Below the pieces are notes generated by a model. The model was not told where the DNA came from, searched no databases, and saw only the letters and a program-made list of their open reading frames with translations. From positions 1,860,001 to 1,924,000 of the forward strand of contig CM049990.2 in the NCBI GenBank assembly GCA_016630955.3: a DNA stretch of 64,000 nucleotides. Direction: 5' to 3'. Of this stretch, positions 30,865 to 43,066 are shown one piece after another. Origin of the DNA: Didymella arachidicola. Taxonomy: Eukaryota > Ascomycota > Dothideomycetes > Pleosporales > Didymellaceae. A program made the translations under genes and the position numbers. How positions within the stretch are numbered: position 1 is the first letter of the stretch; each line of letters starts with the position of its first letter.

Positions 30865-31823
30865 CTATTGGAATTGCTCTGCCCCCAGCTTCGCATTCAA
30901 GTCAATCTTCAAAAGATCTTTCTCTAAGATCTCGTCTTTCCTACTCACCAAGTCCTCGACGTCCCAGTTGGAGTTGACGTATCTACCGCTGAGGAAGCTT
31001 CGATCCAGACCTTCCCAACCCGCAAGCCAGACTCCTATACCACCGACCAACTCCGGAGTGTCGAGAGCGAATCTCATGAAGTCTTCCTTGGTCATATCGG
31101 TCGACACGATGCCTGGATGTAGCGCCGTCGCGACCACGTTCGGATTTTCCGCCGCAACATAAGCCATGAGCTCAAGAATGGCAAGTTTCGAGATGCCATA
31201 CGCGCTCAGCGTAGGAAAAACAAGGTAGGCCGCAGCCGTTGTCAAAGTGACGATCCTCGCTGGAGTATCCGGAGAAGGTAGCTGCTTCAGGAATTGCTGA
31301 GTGACCAAGAATGTGCCTCGAATGTTCAGCGTCTGAACTATGTTAGCAAGGATCTAACAAGAGACTTGAATGAGCGCACCATCTCCTCCCACCAGACCAG
31401 ATGATCGGCATCTCTAACAGTCTTCTCTTCTTTGAACACAGCCGCGTTGTTGACGAGCACATCCGCGTGGCCGTATCTCTCTCTCACTTTCTCGAAGAGG
31501 GCCTGTACGGCGGCTGCATCTCCAATATCGGTCGGCACTATAAGAGCCTCGACGGTCGGGTGCGACTTTGCAATATCATCAGCCACCTCCTGGAGCTTTT
31601 CGGCCCTACGAGCTACGAGAACGATGGCCTTGGGATCAGCAGCAGCGAACGAGGGTACAAAGCCTCGAGCGCCGATGCCTTGGCTGGCGCCAGTGATGAC
31701 TACCACTTTGCCCTTCTGAGATAGCACAGCCTGAGTGGGATCAATCGCAGCATAGACGTCTCGGTGAGTTCTTGCAGTGAACTGCATGCTCTTAACGAAA
31801 TGGTCCACCGGAAGGTTCTCCAT
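30865..31823 (-). CDS. Short-chain dehydrogenase/reductase (classical SDR)
   Basis: Two exons (31823-31380 and 31332-30865) give 303 residues. The acceptor GTTCAG at 31333 is used because the earlier ATAG would place a stop. It has the Rossmann motif TGASQGIG (residues 44-51), the VLVNNAAVF structural motif and the active-site YGISK (Tyr193, Lys197). The catalytic-Ser region reads VTLTTAAAYL, where Thr/Ala replace the usual S-S. So it is an NAD(P)-dependent oxidoreductase in fold, with a possibly altered Ser position; the substrate is unknown. It has no signal peptide. Several similar fungal SDRs are of secondary-metabolite type, but no cluster is visible here. Confidence 0.85.
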
Positions 31824-32183
31824 TGCTGTAAATTATATCTCTCAATCCAACGTAGGGGAGGATGTTAAATCAGAAGTCAGGTATCAACTAGTCAATGACA
31901 GGGTGAGATATCAAAGAAACGGGTTCTGCTTACTGTATTTATCCTCGACCTCAGGCTTCGGAAGCGGCCTGTACCGAGATGCCAGGTGTTGGTAAGCGTC
32001 CATGTGCTCGGCAGTGTACCCCACTGTATTCAACGATACGTTGAGAAGGACCTTCCAAGCCGTACATGGCTCGAAAGGTACCATTCAGCTTCGCAGTTGT
32101 TCGATCTGGTGGAGACGAACAGTAAGCTTGCACGACGCTAATGCACGCAGGGATGGGAGACTTTCCTAAGACAGTTAGAAAGT
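31824..32183. other. Intergenic, no gene seen
   Basis: Spacer upstream of the SDR gene and downstream of the transcription-factor-domain gene; nothing recognised. Confidence 0.5.
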
Positions 32184-33776
32184 CTAGTATATTCCGGTAA
32201 TACTATCAAATAGAGAAAACGGCGCCTCCTCTGTGACAAGTACAGCAGACTTCTGCCCGATAATCTGCATTACCTCGTCGCTGATCAGCTCGTCACTGCC
32301 AGCGAAAACGCTGTCAACCCACAACACGCCCTTGACGACATCCATCAGTTCGCCCCAGCTATAAAGCTGCATGCCGATCATCACAATTGCCAACATGAAA
32401 ACGAACTGACTGCGTTCAGCAAGGTCGCTTGTTTCGACTGCTGCGAAGTATAATGTCCAGACAAGAAGAGGCTTGAGGCCACGCCACTCTGTCTTGTACT
32501 GCAAGAGAACGAGCTGAAGATTTTTGGATATGGCTGCAGTCCACACCGGATTATGTCCCAACACTCGCCAGAACGGGGCTAAAAAGAGCAGTGTACCGAG
32601 CCGACAAACCTCCTCAAGCACGTACTCTCGTCCATCACCCATCAATAAGGGTCGTATCGCAAGCAGGCGGTACATAGTAGGCTCCATCCAGCTACCACTC
32701 GTGACGGCCAGTTCTTGCTGTCGCTCATTAAAAGCGCGATCCAGCGATATCAGCTGAGCCACGTCGTCGAAAATGGTGACCCAATCCAGCTGCATAGGGA
32801 GTTGTTGTTTCCAAGCGAGCGTGATGGCGTTGTGCGGTCGAGGCGTTCCAGCCGGTGATTTTGAGTCGGCCTCCCATGTCCGAGGTAAGGGCACCGAAGG
32901 CGGGATGTCTTGTGCAAAAGACCCCATGAGATCGCCCCTACGAACTATCAGTACTCATGGCAATACACTTGCCGCACCCAAGTACATATATTTTACGTAC
33001 CAAGATATCGTGATCCGAAGGTAGTCCTGGTCGATCGTATCAAAGCCACCCCTCAACTGAATGAGTTTAAGAAGAGCATCTTGATGCTGTTTCCACTCGC
33101 CGCCAGCAAAGCTTCCCAGAAGAGCCTAAGCCCGTAAGCTTCAATCCTCACACTGGACAGATCCACTCACATGGTGGCAGGTGAATGAAACAACAGTGCC
33201 TAGTGCCTCGTTACTTGTATGCTTGGTCGAATCGCTCAGCAGCTCCCTCGCCAGACGAAGCGCTTTCTGGTGATAGATTAGGGCTTCAGCATTATCTTGT
33301 GACGGAAACGCTCCACGCATTTTTTGAAAGACAAAATTCTGAGAGTTTGCCAAGGTGTTGTGGAAAGCTGGCGGGCTGTCGAGGCCCACTGGAAACCATG
33401 ATCCCCTCAACATGCTGGCATGCGTGCTGTTTGGATTCCAGACTAGCTACGATCAGCGATCGATCCAACCAACTTTACCAGTCAACTCACTGTTCGCAAC
33501 CAGGGCTCGTGCCTCATTATCAAGCTCGATGGGGAACCGCACAAATGGGTCAATACGACCACTGCCCAAATGTTCAATGCCAGGCTCCCTTCGCGCCGTA
33601 TTGCGAAGCTCGAGAACGATCTCGCTCCGTCCCCGCTTATTCTTCGGTCTGCGGCGGGCCTTGCCAACTTCCGTCATCGCAAGTCTTCTTATGCGGAGTT
33701 GCGTTTCCTCATCCTTCAGGTCGTCAGGGTGTTTGAGATTCACAAAGTTGAAGCTGGGTTTAAAGGATGGATCCAT
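32184..33776 (-). CDS. Fungal transcription-factor-domain protein without a zinc cluster
   Basis: Four exons (33776-33491, 33442-33171, 33125-33001, 32937-32184) give 478 residues. The N-terminus MDPSFKPSFNFVNLKHPDD followed by TQLRIRRLAMTEVGKARRR is a pattern I know from many Pezizomycotina proteins of the fungal-specific transcription-factor (DUF3468-like) class that lack an N-terminal Zn2Cys6 domain. The basic run RRRPKNKRGR may be a nuclear signal. The middle region (ALIYHQKALRLARELLSD, then EWKQHQDALLKLIQLRGG) is the helical domain typical of the group. No DNA-binding motif is seen, so it may act as a cofactor. The ATG at 33776 follows no better upstream start. Confidence 0.75.
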
Positions 33777-35023
33777 TGCAGGACGTGCGTAGACTGATTT
33801 TTTGTTTGCCTTCAGACTGCGCCAAATGGCATCATATATATGATGTTGCCCTCCAAAATGTTGAACAGCAACGCTTATGCTATCAGCTTTCGACCTGTTC
33901 CATGATTGAGGCGATCTCAGGACAGGCGGGGCAGGACGAGGGTGCATGCAACACAGGACAGGGGATTGGGCCATTGAGAAATCGCAGTCAGCGCCTCATG
34001 CAAGCAACAATGCAGCGCGAGAAATAATCCACGGAGGAGATACATCGAAACGACGAAAGTCAGCAACTGAATGACGACGTAGTGTGCAACTGGAGAGTGT
34101 AGCCAAACGGGGAGCAGCTTTGTAATCATGCTTAGATCCTGCGCCACGGCAGTCACAGCAACCGAATCCGCAGCGCGTTACTAAGGCCAGCTTCTAGGAT
34201 GTCTAAAGCGTCGAAAACAATGGATTTCGCATCCTTTACGTCGCGTCACGTCTACCTTGACTTTTCGTCCGAGCACTCGCGTTGCTCTTTTCTTATCGAT
34301 TACCTAGCTTCGCTGACTAACGGCCGCATCTCAATAAAATTCTCGCCGCACCAGACCCTTCGCTTCTCCAACGCACCATCAGACAGTTCATCCGCCTATC
34401 TCATCAGCCTCTTACGTTTTGTTCGAGCGCTATCGAGTTCACCTATTGGGCGGTTGCGATTCAGCGCTGCGGAGAGGGAAGCTATCGAGCACCATTAGAG
34501 CTGGCTGCGCATTTTTCACTGTTGCGCAGGCGGTGTCATAGGGGCTGTACATACCAATTATTACCATGCATTGTTGTGATGATTTGATGTTGTGAGCGAG
34601 TTTCCTGTGGGACTCGCATGTCGCTGCTTGTTGCGGAGTGTTCATTTTGTCCTACAAATGCGCGCACGCGTGTGCAATACAGTAGTCGTCAGTGTCAGGC
34701 CTCGAGCCTCAAGCCTACACATCAAGCAACAGCGAGATTGTGGCTTCGTTGTGTGTCTGTTGTCACAATCAAGAGCATCGACACGAATTTGTCAAGACCA
34801 TCTGGATGTTTTTGACCTTGATGTTTTACGGTGTTGTGTGATGCAATTTTTGTTAACGGACAGGAGCATGTACAATGACAAAAATTCATCTTCCCACATT
34901 GGCTCGAGCTCAGCTCATGGAAAGCCCATGGCATAAGGAAATACCCTCTATGTGTATGATGTTGTGCCACTGGAAGCAGAATGTGCAGGTTTGGTGATCA
35001 ATGATAAGGTTTGTTTGCATTCA
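33777..35023. other. Intergenic, no gene seen
   Basis: About 1.25 kb. A plus-strand frame at 34199-34498 (99 codons) has no recognisable features, so I do not call it a gene. Confidence 0.45.
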
Positions 35024-36532
35024 CTACGAAAAGTCGACCTCTCTTCCCCTCCTTCTCAAGATGACCTGAATGCAGTCTACCTTCTCTGCCCCGGCTTGGC
35101 CCATTTTCCTCTCTTCATAATCCTTTGCTAACCAAACTTCTTCAATATCCCGCATGACCCTCTTCCAACTCGGAAACAACTTCAACGTGTACATGTTCTG
35201 GAATCTCTCACGTACAAACCGACGCTGAACAGGGTCGACGGCCTCACAGCCGGCGCTGAATAAAGGCCAGACGTGAGACGATATGAGTGGCGAGGTGACA
35301 TCAACTTTTGATAAGTAGGCCAAGCAGATCTGAATATGCTCAACGCTGATGGGATTCGGGGCGCCTACACCGAGCCAGGTTCTGTACAGGTAGATGAAGG
35401 CTGCGTGGCGGTAGGCTTCAGTCGTATAGATTATGTCGAGATTGACATGAGATCCGGTCCGCTGTGCATCGAATCGCATATCCAATAGCTTTTTTTGGAG
35501 GTTCCGTCCCACGGCATCTTCCTCTTCGGTCAGCGCGCTTTCTCCACTACCTTCTTGTCGGCTCTTAATCGTATGCTGCAGCTGCGACGTGCGTGACACA
35601 AGCAAGAGCACGTCGGCTATACCACGCATATCTTGTGCGCCTTCCACGGCTTCAAAGTCGGCGTCATGGTCGAACAAGGGTCGATGGGCTCGTGACACAG
35701 AGGAGAGGATGTCGTGGTAGGCGAAAAGACTGAGGAGAAAACGTGCGCTCGAGGAGTTGAGCCAGTCACCCATTCCACGTCGAGAAATCATGGCCTTCGC
35801 GCCCATCAAGTGATTGGCAATATTAGCCTCGTCATCGTCGCCGAAGAGGCGGGCTGAGATCTGCATCATCAGAACAGTGGCCAGTGCAGACTCGGAACAG
35901 GCTTGTCGCGGATCTTGAATAAGAGCTTGCAGCAGATGGATAGCATCGCGCTGGTGCCGATACACTTGTACACGAAGTGATGAATCTGCTGTTTGCAGGG
36001 CTAGATGGTTCGCAGCCATGGACAGTACAGTTGACCGAAGAGCAGCCGAGTCGCAAACCATTGAAGTAAGATGAAGCTGGAACGGCGACGGCTTGCCATT
36101 GCGTGGAGCAACTGAGATCAATGTAGAGAGTTGATCAATCCAGTAGTGAAAGAGTCTCCTGTCGCCAGCAGACGTTTCTGACCCGAGACCTATGCCAAGC
36201 GTTGGTGTGCGCGGGACGCTGACAACTGAACTTGGTGATTGGAGGGTATCTGTCGAGCCTGTGGTCGGAGAGTATGTCGATATATCGCTGGTAGTGCTCG
36301 CTGGGGTTGAGATGCTACCGGTGTCCTGTACTTTCTTCTTTCTTGACGAGCGAGGCTTCTTCACTAAGGCTCCAGCAGGTTGATCTTGCCACTTGAGTCG
36401 AACTCCGTATCCTTTGCACGTGATTTGAAGTCGAGTGCACCGCTGGCAGAAAGGCTTATGCTCGTCACACTTGTATCCAGCTTCTCTGCATGTCCAGCAA
36501 CCGGTTCGGGTTCGCTTATGTGTTGTCGCCAT
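35024..36532 (-). CDS. Zn2Cys6 transcription factor
   Basis: Single exon, 502 residues. The zinc cluster is at residues 12-39: CWTC, then C22, C29, C32 and C39 (spacing C-x2-C-x6-C-x6-C-x2-C-x6-C), preceded by the basic KRTRTG and followed by a Gly-Tyr-Gly-Val linker with basic KKPRSSRKKK. The rest is a Ser/Thr/Pro-rich linker and the fungal-specific regulatory domain (LFHYWIDQLSTLIS, MAANHLAL and MQISARLFGDDDEANIANHL are typical). It should bind CGG-type sites as a dimer in the nucleus. The target pathway is unknown; no neighbouring biosynthetic cluster is evident. Confidence 0.92.
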   Translation of the reverse strand: MATTHKRTRTGCWTCREAGYKCDEHKPFCQRCTRLQITCKGYGVRLKWQDQPAGALVKKPRSSRKKKVQDTGSISTPASTTSDISTYSPTTGSTDTLQSPSSVVSVPRTPTLGIGLGSETSAGDRRLFHYWIDQLSTLISVAPRNGKPSPFQLHLTSMVCDSAALRSTVLSMAANHLALQTADSSLRVQVYRHQRDAIHLLQALIQDPRQACSESALATVLMMQISARLFGDDDEANIANHLMGAKAMISRRGMGDWLNSSSARFLLSLFAYHDILSSVSRAHRPLFDHDADFEAVEGAQDMRGIADVLLLVSRTSQLQHTIKSRQEGSGESALTEEEDAVGRNLQKKLLDMRFDAQRTGSHVNLDIIYTTEAYRHAAFIYLYRTWLGVGAPNPISVEHIQICLAYLSKVDVTSPLISSHVWPLFSAGCEAVDPVQRRFVRERFQNMYTLKLFPSWKRVMRDIEEVWLAKDYEERKMGQAGAEKVDCIQVILRRRGREVDFS

Positions 36533-37166
36533 GACGCAGTATTAGTGCCAGATCAGGATCCATGCTTCCCAAGCTCTTCAAGCGCACGGCTGTTGCATCT
36601 CTTCAGGAGCGCAAAATGTCTTCCGTGGTGGCTCCTCCAACGGTCACGAGAGCAAAGACTAAGTGCTAGTGCAAGGATGCCCACAGAGTCGGCTGGCCGA
36701 GGCAGCCGCATGCCCCACTTTCGGCGATCTATGGAGTACGAGCTCTGATTGGCTCCACACGGATTACTTTTCGAAGAGGCAGATTCGCCTCGACCCAAGT
36801 CGCTCTAACCACAACGCAGAGGTCTACGAAGTAGCCTGGCCAGGTTGGACCACGCATGGTACCATCTCGGCAGCGCGTGGAGACTGGAGTCTTGAAGTAC
36901 ATATGCTTGACCCTCGTACTATTGGCTGGCAGGAAAGTCTTCATTCAATCTTGTGGTCATGTTATCGCAATAGAAGCTCAGTCTTGTGGCAGTGAACTCA
37001 AGCATGTTCTTGTATGCACTATGGTAAAACAATCACTATTGCACTGTCCCCGCTCATTGTGGATATAATCGCGCTCAATTGACTTCACACGAATGTAGCG
37101 CCAAAACACCCTACAGAAGATGCCAGCCCAGAGAGTAGCAGAAATCTAACCGCCCCATCTCTCTAC
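36533..37166. other. Intergenic, no gene seen
   Basis: Promoter of the Zn2Cys6 gene and the 3' flank of vps1. Nothing else is recognised. Confidence 0.5.
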
Positions 37167-39582
37167 CTACTGCACCTGGTTGACAATCTCCTGCGCTTTC
37201 GTCAGACTCTCCACCATCTGCTGGCAATCCTTCCGCCTCCTGACTGTGTATTCCGACTCCTTAAGCAGCTCTTCAAGCTCGTCGGTCTTGTACATGTTGG
37301 TGAGCAATTCGCTCTGCATATTCTCTCTTGACCACGAGACAAGATTCAGCATGATGGCCTTGGGGACCATGTCAATCATTGTGCGGCGTACGATGTTGAA
37401 GTAGGATGTGATGAGGAGTTCTGTCCAAGATTAGCATCGACTCAAAGAGGTCCATTCGAGACTACTCACTGATGACCTCGACTTCTTGAGCTTCCTTCTC
37501 CGAGAGAGTTCCGGAAGCTTTCAGTGTTGGTGGAGGGGGCTCCATAGCCGCCATCTTCTTCTTGTTCTTGCTGGCAAAGAAAGAGCCAAAGAAACCACCG
37601 CTCTCGTCAGCACCTCCAAGAGATGGGGACATCGACCGTGGTGGTACTTGAGGCGCCAGAGGCTTGCCCGTCTTAGGATCAACCTGCTGTGGCTTGGCAC
37701 CGTTATGGCGCTCGTGTACAATGGCCATGGCACGCGATCCGTTGATGAAATCGGGATGGCCAGTGTTGATGTACACAGCCTCCATACCGACGAGATCACG
37801 GACAAGCTTATTGGTGGGGTCCATAGCCTTCTTAAGGAATTGCACGACAACTGCGTACAGCTTCTCCTTCAGGGCCGGGTAACGCCTGAATGTTGGCTTG
37901 TTCAAAAGCTGACCAAGAATGCGGATCAACTCGTCGTAGACCAAGCTTACACACTTCAAGCTGGGATCTTCCAGACGCTTGATTTGCTGCTTGACGATCA
38001 GCTCGAAAGCTGTTGTGCCAACGAAAAGTGCTGGCGATGAACCAGAGGAGTTGTACAGCACAGTCCTAATGTCCACGTCCTTGACCTGATCAAAAGGATC
38101 GACAGCCTTGACACCGTTGGCATACAGCTCGTGGTAAACGAAAGAGATACGTGCTCCACCCGAGAGCTCGGTCGCAGAAAGCTCTTGGTTGTTTCCGTCG
38201 AGAACACCTCTGTACTCATTGGTGAATTCTGTGATCATGTTAAGAACGATGTTCGAGCTATTGCCGAGCATGGAGTTTCCAAGCTGGCCGAGCTCGAGCT
38301 GGTACTTCTGTAGTGATGAGGCAATGCGCGCCTTGATATCAGGGAGGGTCTGCTTGATGTGCATCATAAGGATCTGGTCCTGTTAGCGAACTGCGTGTGG
38401 AGCGAATAAGGTTTTGCGCCTACCAAGTTCAGCTTGCGCGCGAGGTACGGTGTGCCGCAGTACGCTGCCTTGTTACGGTATGCCTTGTGGTTCTCGAAGA
38501 ACGACCGCTCGTGCTCAAGAGCTTGGGAGATCGCCTTCTTATTCTCGATATCCCTCTGTCCTCGGTTGACAACAGGGACGTAACCCAATCGCAGAGGAAT
38601 GATGCGCCCAGCAAGAATGTCGACGACGTCCGTTCCCTCGTCCATCAGGTCGACCTTTGTCAACACACCGATTGTCCTCTGACCCTCAGGATCGACCTCT
38701 CGCGCCAGCTTCAGACCGTCCGAGTTGGCCAAATCTGTGTTCGCAGCAGTGACGGCCAGGATAATGGCGTTTGGTTTGCTGATCTGCTTCAGAACCATCT
38801 CCTGAATCTGGCGCTCGATGTCCCTAGGCTGGTCTCCAACGGGCACTCGTGTGAGACCGGGCAAATCAACGAGAGTAAGGGTCAGGACGTTCGGGGAGTA
38901 TATGCGCAGGTTGATAGGTGCTGGCGAAATGCCCGCGTTGCGTCCAGTCTTTGCTTCTGTCTCGCGAATGATCTCTTCCCTGATCTTGTTGAAGTCGTGG
39001 AACTTCTGGCCGGGAATGTGCAGGAACTCTCCCCACTCGTCGACGTTGGACTCGGCATCGCTGGTCTTGAGCTCCTCCGACTTGACACCGTTCGATTGCG
39101 CGGCGCGATTGATCAGCTGCAGGATAAGGGGCCTTCGAGTAACGATACCGGAGCCGCGAGGCAAGCTGTACGGGTAGTTAATAAGGGTGTTGCACAGCTG
39201 CGACGGAGCGCAGGGAGCTTGAAGTACTCACAAATCGCGGCCGACAATGTTCTCGAGCACAGAACTCTTTCCACTAGACTGCGATCCAACGACAGCAATC
39301 TGGGGCAAATCTATGGGGTTTTGTACCTGCAACAGGCATCAGTATTGGGTACTCGGATTTGTACGTTTTGAGGGCTAGAAAAGGCGGCGCAGGCGCTTTC
39401 TGCGGAGTTTGAGAGATGAAAACGTACGCCAACTGTGGTAAAGACGTCTTGCAGCTTGTTCACGAGGGTGATCAAGCTTGGGTCGTTGACGTTGATGCTG
39501 TCACTTCTTAGCTTTGAACCCCAGACCGCATCCCCAGAATGCCCCTCGAACACATAACATACGCATTAGGGTTTGTCGCCAT
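37167..39582 (-). CDS. vps1: Dynamin-related GTPase Vps1
   Basis: Six exons (39582-39563, 39497-39428, 39326-39232, 39165-38424, 38379-37470, 37420-37167) give 696 residues. Dynamin-type GTPases of this class drive vacuolar sorting, endocytosis and peroxisome fission. The G1 loop GSQSSGKSS, the switch I Thr in RGSGIVTRRPL, DLPGLTRV (G3) and TKVDLMDEGTD (G4) are all present. The middle domain continues to about residue 520. A Pro-rich, charged insert (KPQQVDPKTGKPLAPQVPP, then a Ser/Gly part) precedes the GTPase effector domain in the last exon (SYFNIVRRTMIDMVPKAIML). No PH domain is present, as expected for Vps1. The second exon contributes INVNDPSLITLVNKLQDVF. Confidence 0.93.
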
Positions 39583-40086
39583 GGTGGGCGAAGGTGCGCG
39601 GAGGTATAGATTATAGAGTTGATGTGCGCACGGCAGAGAATATGTAGGTACAAGGAAGCTGCACGTTCGGGCACCGGCGCGGGAGTGTTTGGGAATGGGT
39701 TGTTCGTCAACGTACGCACATGTCCCCGAGCTAGCGGCGTTGTGGCTGAGCGCGCCACACTCCGTCACCGTGCTGAAAGACCCTGGACGAGTTTCACTTC
39801 AACGAGCATCTTGACGACGCCAGATCATCTCTTGTCGCTTCTCGCGTCACATCAATTGCCATCAGCAGTTCAGTAGATCGCCTTTTGTGGCCATGTCTCT
39901 CACGTTCCTGCCCAATTTATTGTGTTCAGCCAAGCATATGACGATGTTGGCGGTCACCAGGCACGAGCATGCGTCGTCAGCGCTTTTAGGCGACAGAATT
40001 TGGGATTTGTTACAATTCATAGTCTATGTTCAGCAATATACTGGCAACTACTTCGCTATGCAAACACCATCTTCTTGTACAGATGT
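39583..40086. other. Intergenic, no gene seen
   Basis: Spacer between the vps1 start and the 3' end of vma1 on the same strand. It holds no coding signal. Confidence 0.5.
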
Positions 40087-42354
40087 CTACTCGTCAATGA
40101 CAGAGGCAAACTTCTCTGTTAGCTTCTGCAGAAGCTGCTCGTACTGCAAATAGTGTTAGCGCAAGCTATGGGTAATGCGGTGAGATACAACGTACCTTCT
40201 TTGTGATAGCCTCCTCGCCCTCAGAAGGGACCTCGAATTTCATGCTTCGCAGCTGGCTCTGGATCTCTGATGTAGCATCGCGGACCTTGGGCCAACTGTG
40301 TCCCTGCGACACTGCCTTTTGTGCCTCGTCATGGAACGCCATCATGTTCTTCATCATCCATTCAGTCTTCCACAGCGGGCAGAACTGATCGTAGTCGGAG
40401 TAACCGTTCTGTTGCAGAAAGTCCTCCTTGAGCAATGTGGCTACGTCAAGGGTAATCTTGTCGGAGTCACCCAGTGCAGACTTTCCGACAAGCTGCACGA
40501 CCTGGTCGAGATCGTCCGAGGTTGTAAGCAGCTCCTTGATGCGGTCACGAAGGCGAGGGAAATCCGGGTTGTTCTCGGCGTAGTACTTGTCGAGCGGTGT
40601 GGTGTACTTCGAGTAACTGATCGAGGTGTTGACGGACGGGAAGTGCTTTCGCTGGGCGAGCTTCTTATCAAGACCCCAGAACACTTGCACAATATTGAGT
40701 GTCGATGTCGTGACGGGATCAGAGAAATCACCACCAGGAGGACTGACGGCACCGACGATGGAGACGGATCCGTGGCGCTCGGGGCTACCAAGTGCGGTGA
40801 CACGACCGGCGCGCTCGTAGAAGGAGGCGAGCTTAGCACTGAGGTAAGCAGGGAAACCCTGATCAGCAGGCATCTCTCCGAGACGACCGGAAATTTCACG
40901 AAGAGCCTCAGCCCAACGCGAGGAAGAGTCAGCCATCATGGCGACGTCCTTACCCTGGTCGCGGAAATACTGAAGGCAAAGCGTTAGTGCTGGCTTGCGA
41001 CGTTGGAATGTAGCAGGCAATACGAACCTCTGCGACAGTGATGCCGGTGTAAATGGAGGCTTCACGAGCAGCAACGGGCATGTTCGAGGTGTTGGCAATG
41101 AGCGTGGTTCGCTTCATGATGGGCTCCTTCTTGCCGTTGACCTCGATGGCCAGCTCAGGGAAATCCATCAAGACTTCAGCCATCTCGTTACCGCGCTCAC
41201 CACCTGTCGTCCGATTAGTCACATCTCAAGATTTTGGGTCATGGCACTTACATCCGACGTAGACAATAATGTCGGAGTTGGAAAACTTGGATAGAGACTG
41301 AGAAATGACAGTCTTTCCGCAACCGAAAGCACCTGGAATGCAGACAGTACCGCCCTGAACGGAGGGGAAGAGCGAGTCCAAAACACGCTGGCCGACAATG
41401 AGAGGCTGGTCGGAGGACAGCTTCTCATTGGAAGGACGGGGTACTCGCACAGGCCAGCGGTGCATCATGCTGTGCTCAGTCTTGTTGCCGTTGAACTCAA
41501 TTTCCAAGATCTTCTCATCGACAGTGTACTCGCCCTTCTCGGCGATACGTGTAATCGTTCCACGCGCACGAGGAGGCAAGAGGATCTTGTGTTCGCTGAG
41601 CAGAGAGTTCTCGAAGACGGTACCGAAGACATCTCCGCCGGTGATGTGGTCGCCAACCTTGAGGTTGCCGGGAGTGAATGCCCACTTCTTCTTGCGGTCG
41701 AGGGCGGGTAAGTCGATACCACGGGGAATGTAGATCGAGTTCGAGGCGTCTGCGATGCCCTTCAGAGGACGCTGGATACCATCGTAGATAGTCTCCATGA
41801 GACCAGGACCGAGCTCGACGGAGAGAGGCTGTCCAGATCGAATGACGGGGTCGCCAACAGTGACGCCAGCTTTGTAACGTCAGTATAGTTTTCAACCAAG
41901 CTTCCTTGCGCTTGGCATACCAGTCTCCTCGTAGACCTGAATGGTGGCCTTGTCGTTCTGAATTCGAATGACCTCTCCTACAAGGTTGTCGTGACCGACA
42001 CGGACCTGCGTCAATTAGACAGTGCCCTCAGAGCGCATTGTCAAACCACATACTAGTTCGTACATGGCAACACCAATCATGTTCTCGGCAACGATGACGG
42101 GACTAAAGCGATCAGTAGGCGGCGCAGCCGTGCGAGGCGGTGACCTACCCGGAGACGGAAAAGACGAGGCCTGCAGCGTGTTAACAATTGCTAAAATATC
42201 ACGATACTCGCTCTCATAGGCACTCACCATCTGCTTTCTCCTCAGCCTGCGACTGCTGAGGCTTCTCCTGCTGCTTCTTTGGTTTCTGCCACCCGACCAA
42301 TTAGCTGCCTGCGCAGAGCCAGCACTGCATTCTCGAAGAGCTTACGGGACCCAT
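40087..42354 (-). CDS. vma1: V-type H+-ATPase catalytic subunit A
   Basis: Nine exons (42354-42346, 42285-42228, 42170-42149, 42102-42054, 42005-41921, 41869-41252, 41203-41028, 40969-40196, 40143-40087) give 615 residues, the usual length for the ATP-hydrolysing subunit of the vacuolar proton pump. Key elements: LVFSVSGPVIVAENMIG near the N-terminus, the P-loop GAFGCGKT, the GERGNE motif, the SSSRWAEALREISGR segment, and the ERAGRV and GAVSPPGGDFSDPV motifs. No intein is inserted, unlike the yeast VMA1 gene. Exons 1 (9 nt) and 3 (22 nt) are very short. The frame is also open 103 codons upstream of the chosen ATG; the normal length argues for the ATG at 42354. Confidence 0.95.
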
Positions 42355-43066
42355 GTTTGCTGCTGGTGAATCTTGTTGTTCCTGGTTGCAATCTTCGTCC
42401 AATGCGATGGGCGGCGGTGGTGAGTCGCTGACGTCTTCGCGCTGCGGTGTTATCGGTGGGCTCCTTGGGAGCGGGACGGTGCGCGGCTCAACGTCGTCTT
42501 CGAACAGGCGGCTACTGCTGCTCGAGAAGGACGAGATATACGAGATGTTCTTCTTCTGAATCAAATCAAGAAGAGAGGGTCGCTTGTTGAGGCGAGGTCG
42601 ATTGAGCATCAAGGTCGAAGCTGGCAGGCGGGCGGGTCGTGATGTCCTTAGTGCGTGGCCCAAGCTCGGAAGGCACGTTCGTCATATGCCGCTCACAGCT
42701 AACCTTTCAAGCGTTACAAGAGTCTGGCAGTTCAGACAATGTACATATGCAAAGCCGCTCTGTGTGCACTCTCAGCTCCCATGTGGACTCTGACACACGC
42801 TTGTAAGAGCTATAGTGCTGCTAATGAACGAGGCATACGTCATACCGGTAAAAGCGCTTCGACAGCGCAACAGGCGGGCCTTAAATCGCCCAAGAAACGC
42901 AGGGGTTCGTGTTCTGATACCTGGGACCTGCATTCTCGGGCGGCCATTCTACGAGTATTGCAACGTCGACTGCCGGAAACCTCGGTAAGCTTAGCAGAAT
43001 CGATACAGAGAGCGGACCCTGGAACTCCAAGAGGCAGAGGGAAAAGTGAATTGCTTCTATTCATGG
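42355..43066. other. Upstream region of vma1
   Basis: It holds the vma1 promoter and the 3' flank of the rhodopsin-domain gene. From 42663 to 42355 the minus strand is open in frame with vma1 (103 codons, Ser/Pro/Asp-rich). This may be a leader or an N-terminal extension. Confidence 0.5.

Noticed and set aside
34199..34498. Plus-strand 99-codon frame in a long intergenic region
   Set aside because: No domain, no neighbour logic and no splice partners; composition is not clearly coding.
26605..35023. A secondary-metabolite cluster formed by the esterase, SDR and transcription factors
   Set aside because: No backbone synthase (PKS, NRPS, terpene) lies nearby, and the genes are spaced and oriented like ordinary neighbours.
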